DNA of 64,000 bases, from positions 434,001 to 498,000 of the forward strand of contig NZ_JAFEWF010000001.1 in assembly GCF_017355835.1 (NCBI RefSeq). The letters run 5' to 3'. The translations under genes were made by a program, and so were the position numbers. Under the pieces are notes generated by a model. The model did no database searches and was not told where the DNA came from. It saw only the letters and a program-made list of their open reading frames with translations. This document shows positions 60,172-64,000 of this stretch, in pieces (the first letter of the stretch is position 1; the number at the start of each line of letters is the position of its first letter). The stretch is from Desertivirga brevis (GTDB taxonomy: Bacteria > Bacteroidota > Bacteroidia > Sphingobacteriales > Sphingobacteriaceae).

Positions 60172-61053
60172 TTATTCTTTAGCCTTGGCAGTTGTTTTGG
60201 CTGCTTCGGGAGGAGTAACAGACCAAATTTTCTTTTTGTAGTCCTGAATACCTTGTTCTATTCTTTGAGCCTCTTTCTGCTGCGCTTCGGCATCTTTTGC
60301 GTAGTCAGCAATCCGAAGGCCTGCAGGGTTAGAATCTCTGATAATAACACTTGCGAACTTTCTTTGAACGAAATAGTCATCCAAACTCATTTCCTGGATT
60401 CCATTATCCGGATCAGAGATATCCTTCGAGGCAATCAGGTAGCGGCAATGTGGAAAATAAAGCCAAAATGCAGGGACAGTTTGATTAGAATCCAAACCAG
60501 CTACATCAAGACGCATTAGGGGAGCTATTCCAACTATCCTTGTTTCAACCTTTGAGCGTTGCTTATCGTAGAACACATCCTCTTTAATTCTAAACTTAAT
60601 GATCTTTTCAGGATTAAAATCATTAACCATTTTAGACCATTCAATAGCATTTCCCTGATCATCGAATTTAGTTGGGACCGTTACGCTATCTCCCTTAAGT
60701 CTTCTTTCTGCCTCTTCGGTAGTTAACCTTTTTTTGAAAGCATCATCAGACGGATCATATACACCAATTTTACGAGCCTTAATGCCCGTAAGCAGCATAT
60801 TGATCAACTCGGAGCCGGGTGTTGCAAGTACCTTATTTTCTGGCAATCTCAAGTCGATATCTCTCCATATCCTTTTGTAGAACTTAACATTAGCAGGATC
60901 CACTTTTGCATAATCAAAAGGAACTGCTTTCTCTAGTATACTAATACCCTGAAAGCCATCTACTACCGGAGGTAAAGAATCCAGTGGCTCTTGCGCTTTC
61001 ACAGAAGCCGCTCCTAGAACAATAAAAAGCAGTGGTAAAAATTTCTTTATCAT
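60172..61053 (-). CDS. gldN: GldN (type IX secretion/gliding) protein
   Basis: This 293-residue exported protein has a signal peptide (MIKKFLPLLFIVLGAASVKAQE). The GldN segments are present: VPFDYAKVDPANVKFYKRIW, KWFRDIDLRLPENK-type stretch near residue 60, IRIVGIAPLMRLD and PAFWLYFPHCRYLI. It is a periplasmic ring component with GldK in Type IX secretion. It is directly downstream of the gldK gene (29 nt), with no gldL or gldM between. Confidence 0.85.
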   Translation of the reverse strand: MIKKFLPLLFIVLGAASVKAQEPLDSLPPVVDGFQGISILEKAVPFDYAKVDPANVKFYKRIWRDIDLRLPENKVLATPGSELINMLLTGIKARKIGVYDPSDDAFKKRLTTEEAERRLKGDSVTVPTKFDDQGNAIEWSKMVNDFNPEKIIKFRIKEDVFYDKQRSKVETRIVGIAPLMRLDVAGLDSNQTVPAFWLYFPHCRYLIASKDISDPDNGIQEMSLDDYFVQRKFASVIIRDSNPAGLRIADYAKDAEAQQKEAQRIEQGIQDYKKKIWSVTPPEAAKTTAKAKE

Positions 61054-61082
61054 AGTAATTTCTTTATCTGTGTTAGGCCTTA

Positions 61083-62573
61083 TTAGGCAGATTTTTTATC
61101 TGAAGTTCCTTTTTTAGACTTTTTTGGTTCAGAAGATTTCGATCCTTTAGAACCTTTCTTACTCTTCTCTACCAGTTCTTTGGTTTTACGAGTTCTTACC
61201 TGATCGGTAATTACCTCAACTGCTGGCATAACACATCTGAAGCCAATGTATGAGTGAGAGCGATCTTGTAACTCATAATTCCTAGACTCAACGTCCAAAG
61301 TTTGTCCGCTGTCTTTCCATGAACCACCTCTTACAACCTTTCTTTTCATTGCTGCGGGAGCTTTGTCATCGGCATCATATTGAAGAACCGGGTTTAAGTC
61401 GTGAACAAATTCAATAGCTGAAGGACTGAAAGCATCCAATGTCCATTCCGCCACATTTCCGTTCATATTATATAAACCAAAATTGTTAGGAGCATATGAC
61501 TTAACAGGCAATGTGAACGTTGAACCGTCATCCGTGTAGTTACCTTCGCCTTGTTTATAGTTCACAAGCAATTTTTCTTTTTTAGATTTCTTGTCTTTGT
61601 AAGTTAAGAGGCTATTTTTTCTAATTGCTTCCTTATCTGTTGGATCAACACCACCTGATGCTGCATATTGCCATTGAGCTTCTGTTGGCAAGCTGAAATT
61701 CAAAGCTGAATTACGTAAAGAATTGTTTGTCTTAGCTACTAGCAGCGCTGATGTTTTTGTTCTCCAGTTTGAATACGCTCTTGCTTGCATCCAGCTAACT
61801 CCTACTACAGGATAATGGTCAAAAGCTTTGGTCTGATAGTAATTCTCAGTCATAAGCTCAACCTGTGAGTTAGGAAAATCATTAATCCAAACATCAGTTT
61901 CCGGTACAACACTGATACTTTCTTTTACATATTTATCAGCGTTAGGCCCAGCTGCATGGCGGAAATAATAACCATATTTCACCATGTCTTTATTTAAACT
62001 GTTTTTTCCGTTTATTTCAATTACAAGCTTAGCTTCCTGTAACTTCGATTGAACTTCTGAATCACGACTTTGCCAAAGTGGACTCTTTTTTCCATGGGGT
62101 CTAACTTTGTCCCAATTAATTGCTTTGGATACTGGTGCAGAAGAAGCAGATGTAGAGGCTCCTTTGCCTTTCTTTGAAGGTTTAGATTTTTTGGCGTTGA
62201 TAAAATACTTATCATCCTTAAGGATGTCAACAACTGCAATTGAATCTGCTACCCAATTTACAAAATCCCGATACTGGTAATTGGTCACTTCGGTTTCGTC
62301 CATAAAAAACGGACTTAAACTTACTCTTCTATCCCCCTCAGCGGAACTCTTGTAGATAACTGTACCAGCAGGCACATACACCATTCCCGGAGGAGGAAAT
62401 ACTGTTTTCCCTCTTGAACTGTAAACCGGTTTAGCCTCATAAAAATCAACAGACTTACAGGAAGTAATCGTCTCTGCGATTAATAATGCCGCTAAAACTG
62501 AAATCTTTGAAATTAATTTCGTTCTCGACACCCCGTTCCTCTTCGACTTCAACGATAGATTGAACTCATTCAT
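61083..62573 (-). CDS. gldK: GldK-like lipoprotein (SUMF1/FGE-like domain), type IX secretion
   Basis: This 496-residue lipoprotein has a signal with lipobox (ETITSCKS). It has the GldK/J-type FGE-sulfatase fold: PPPGMVYVPAGTVIYKS, FFMDETEVTNYQYRDFVNW, ASGGVDPTDKEAIRK, GNVAEWTLDAFSPSA and VVRGGSWKDSGQ. It has two Ser/Lys-rich insertions (SKPSKKGKGASTSASSAP; C-tail). The family's outer-membrane-ring lipoprotein role is known; I choose GldK over GldJ from the adjacent gldN. The start at 62573 is the first ATG and gives a long N-terminus. Confidence 0.8.
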   Translation of the reverse strand: MNEFNLSLKSKRNGVSRTKLISKISVLAALLIAETITSCKSVDFYEAKPVYSSRGKTVFPPPGMVYVPAGTVIYKSSAEGDRRVSLSPFFMDETEVTNYQYRDFVNWVADSIAVVDILKDDKYFINAKKSKPSKKGKGASTSASSAPVSKAINWDKVRPHGKKSPLWQSRDSEVQSKLQEAKLVIEINGKNSLNKDMVKYGYYFRHAAGPNADKYVKESISVVPETDVWINDFPNSQVELMTENYYQTKAFDHYPVVGVSWMQARAYSNWRTKTSALLVAKTNNSLRNSALNFSLPTEAQWQYAASGGVDPTDKEAIRKNSLLTYKDKKSKKEKLLVNYKQGEGNYTDDGSTFTLPVKSYAPNNFGLYNMNGNVAEWTLDAFSPSAIEFVHDLNPVLQYDADDKAPAAMKRKVVRGGSWKDSGQTLDVESRNYELQDRSHSYIGFRCVMPAVEVITDQVRTRKTKELVEKSKKGSKGSKSSEPKKSKKGTSDKKSA

Positions 62574-62923
62574 ACTTTAAAATATACCAAACTTTACTGA
62601 AAATTTCCCAAACCCTTTTCTTGCAGAGAATCTGCTCCGTAAAAGTATTTAATTTATTACAAACTAAAAATATATCTGTAATTATTAATGAAATGGCAAT
62701 AATAAGATCAATAAATATTAATTTGAAAAAAAACGAAGAGTAATCTAGCGTTTTTTCAAATTGACATACCTAGAAAAACAATCTTACTATTGCCCTACCC
62801 CCTTAATTGTGATATTTAAAAAACATAAGGTTAAAACTTACGCAAAACTATAAAAATGTGCTTGTCTCCTACTATATCTTCTATAATTATTAGAAACTTT
62901 TTTCCAGCATTATTTCGTCGGCG
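62574..62923. other. Gap between gldK and the thioesterase gene
   Basis: About 350 nt of AT-rich sequence with no gene. It contains an inverted repeat, AATTTGAAAAAAAACG (62720-62735) with CGTTTTTTCAAATT (62749-62762), 14 bp with two bulged A bases. On the minus strand this resembles a weak terminator for the upstream thioesterase/dehydrogenase unit. Confidence 0.6.
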
Positions 62924-63484
62924 CTAAAATGTGATCTTACACCGTTCATTTGTCAGAAGGATTTTATCTGTTTCGCATTGAACAGAAGTCAACTCCTGCT
63001 TTACAATCTCCTTGTGTTGGATCTTTAACTCCTTGCGCCGTTTTCCTTCAACAAACCGCCTTAATTGTTCTTCATTCTCGAGTATTAATCCAGGTACCTT
63101 TAATGGTTTATGATCTTCATCGATAGCAACCATAGTAAAGTAGCTTGTATTAGTATGCTTAACTGTATGATTTTTAACGTTCTCAGAAATAACTCTTATC
63201 CCTACTACCATAGAGCTGGAACCAACATAATTTACTGAAGCCAACAACGTAACCAATTCTCCAACTTCAACAGGTTGTCTGAAATCTACAGTATCAATCG
63301 ATGCAGTGACACAATAAGCGGAGGCGTGTTTAGTTGCGCATACATAGGCAACCTTGTCCATCAGCGACAAGATCAGGCCGCCATGAATTTTTCCGCCGAA
63401 GTTGGCATATGATGGAATCATTAGTTCAGCCAAAACAGTTTCTGAATATTTAACAGGAAGAAAATCTGTGAGAGGAGTCATCAA
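62924..63484 (-). CDS. Acyl-CoA thioesterase (hotdog fold)
   Basis: This 186-residue protein has the single hotdog domain of the YciA/BFIT type: MIPSYANFGGKIHGGLILSLMDKVAYV (helix after a NFGGxxHGG motif), VDFRQPVEVGELVTLLASVNYVG and SYFTMVAIDE. A charged C-terminal extension of about 40 residues (KRRKELKIQHKEIVKQ) is present. It cleaves acyl-CoA to free acid and CoA. It lies 15 nt downstream of the dehydrogenase gene, probably in one operon. Confidence 0.9.
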   Translation of the reverse strand: MMTPLTDFLPVKYSETVLAELMIPSYANFGGKIHGGLILSLMDKVAYVCATKHASAYCVTASIDTVDFRQPVEVGELVTLLASVNYVGSSSMVVGIRVISENVKNHTVKHTNTSYFTMVAIDEDHKPLKVPGLILENEEQLRRFVEGKRRKELKIQHKEIVKQELTSVQCETDKILLTNERCKITF

Positions 63485-63499
63485 TTTAAAATTAGGAAA

Positions 63500-64000
63500 T
63501 TAACTTACAACGTTAATAGGAGAATTTTTGATAAAGGAGTTTATGTTTTTATAAGTTGTTTCCATTATCCGCTCCCGGGCCTCTTTACTCATCCAGGCGT
63601 TATGAGGGGTAATAAAACAATTCTTTGCACTTAAAAGAGGGTTGTGTGGCGGAGGCGGCTCAACCGAAAGTACGTCTATCCCTGCACCGGCAATTATGCC
63701 AGAATTAAGAGCATCTGCCAGGTCCTGCTCGTTTACCAAGGGCCCTCTGGCTGTGTTTATAAAAAACGCTGTTTTCTTCATTCTGGAAATAAGGTTCATA
63801 TTAACAAACTCCTTGTTATCGGGCTTTAAAGGTAAGTGAAGAGAAACAAAATCGCTTTCGGAAAAGAGCTCTTCTATAGATACATATCGAGCAGTAGTAA
63901 TATTTTTAGGACTCGGGGTATGGTAAAGCACATTCATACCAAAGGCTTGCGCAACTTCTGCAACCTTACGGGCTATGTTCCCAAATCCGACCAGTCCCAA
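63500..64000 (-). CDS. D-2-hydroxyacid dehydrogenase, C-terminal part (cut by window edge)
   Basis: About 166 residues of the NAD-binding and C-terminal part are present: GLVGFGNIARKVAEVAQAFGM (Rossmann GxGxxA), VSLHLPLKPDNKEFVN, FFINTARGPLVNEQDLADAL (catalytic Arg) and GIDVLSVEPPPPHNPLL, then ITPHNAWMS (catalytic His). The N-terminal part lies beyond the right edge. Substrate (glycerate, lactate or glyoxylate) cannot be told. Confidence 0.9.
   Translation of the reverse strand: MGLVGFGNIARKVAEVAQAFGMNVLYHTPSPKNITTARYVSIEELFSESDFVSLHLPLKPDNKEFVNMNLISRMKKTAFFINTARGPLVNEQDLADALNSGIIAGAGIDVLSVEPPPPHNPLLSAKNCFITPHNAWMSKEARERIMETTYKNINSFIKNSPINVVS

Noticed and set aside
1..64000. rRNA, tRNA, insertion sequence, prophage
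   Set aside because: No rRNA or transposase-like coding region, tRNA-like cloverleaf or integrase was recognised in the intergenic gaps, which I read by eye without a search tool, so a very small RNA gene could have been missed.

Overview
The window is chromosomal DNA of a Bacteroidota bacterium, most likely a Pedobacter-like member of the Sphingobacteriaceae. The evidence is its low-to-moderate GC content, SD-poor gene starts, promoters of the Bacteroidota type (TAnnTTTG), a TonB-dependent receptor with an N-terminal carboxypeptidase-regulatory-like domain, GldK/GldN proteins, a TPR-type sensor and an S9 peptidase/POT transporter set. The genus is inferred from gene content only. I see no insertion sequence, prophage, CRISPR array, rRNA or tRNA gene. 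Coding density is high and both edges cut genes (purU on the left, a D-2-hydroxyacid dehydrogenase on the right).

Layout. 0-13 kb: purU (partial), a YycJ-type MBL hydrolase, a 1070-residue TolB/amidohydrolase fusion, RecQ, a Dpm1-like glycosyltransferase, and a dipeptidyl-peptidase/POT/POT operon for peptide use. 13-20 kb: an apparent dihydropteroate synthase relic, cyanase, recR, a DUF72 protein, an SDR, a YdcF protein and a GH51 arabinofuranosidase. 19-30 kb: a dihydroorotase with an unusual metal motif, DinB, methylglyoxal synthase, a SpmAB-type membrane protein, CcmC/CcmD, glutamate dehydrogenase, and a methionine block (homoserine dehydrogenase, homoserine acetyltransferase behind a SAM-I riboswitch, and a trans-sulfuration enzyme). 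30-37 kb: a PH/SHOCT membrane protein, YceI, and an operon of a Cys-rich membrane peptide, TonB receptor, BNR-repeat lipoprotein and a small lipoprotein that looks metal-related. 37-45 kb: SDR, folB, MgtC, a TlpA-like protein, a non-coding region with a cluster of DnaA-box sequences, a YetF cluster, the ammonium transporter and Cu/Zn SOD. 45-55 kb: a TPR sensor lacking a kinase domain, a small lipoprotein, an M20 peptidase, an NHEJ operon (DUF2383, Ku, LigD) and an M16 peptidase pair. 55-64 kb: pyrG, yidC, a ROK-like protein, gldK/gldN, an acyl-CoA thioesterase and the partial dehydrogenase.

Most noteworthy items: (1) DnaA boxes in one orientation, three of them exactly 21 bp apart, at 40.7-40.9 kb, where coding-strand preference also changes, so this is a candidate replication origin; (2) a SAM-I riboswitch whose P1 helix directly abuts the AUG of an unannotated 38-codon ORF ahead of metX; (3) a terminator/anti-terminator-like leader upstream of the trans-sulfuration gene; (4) gldK next to gldN with no gldL/gldM between them; (5) a histidine-kinase-like sensor that ends after its phospho-acceptor helix region; (6) helically phased 11-bp repeats at 31.2 kb.
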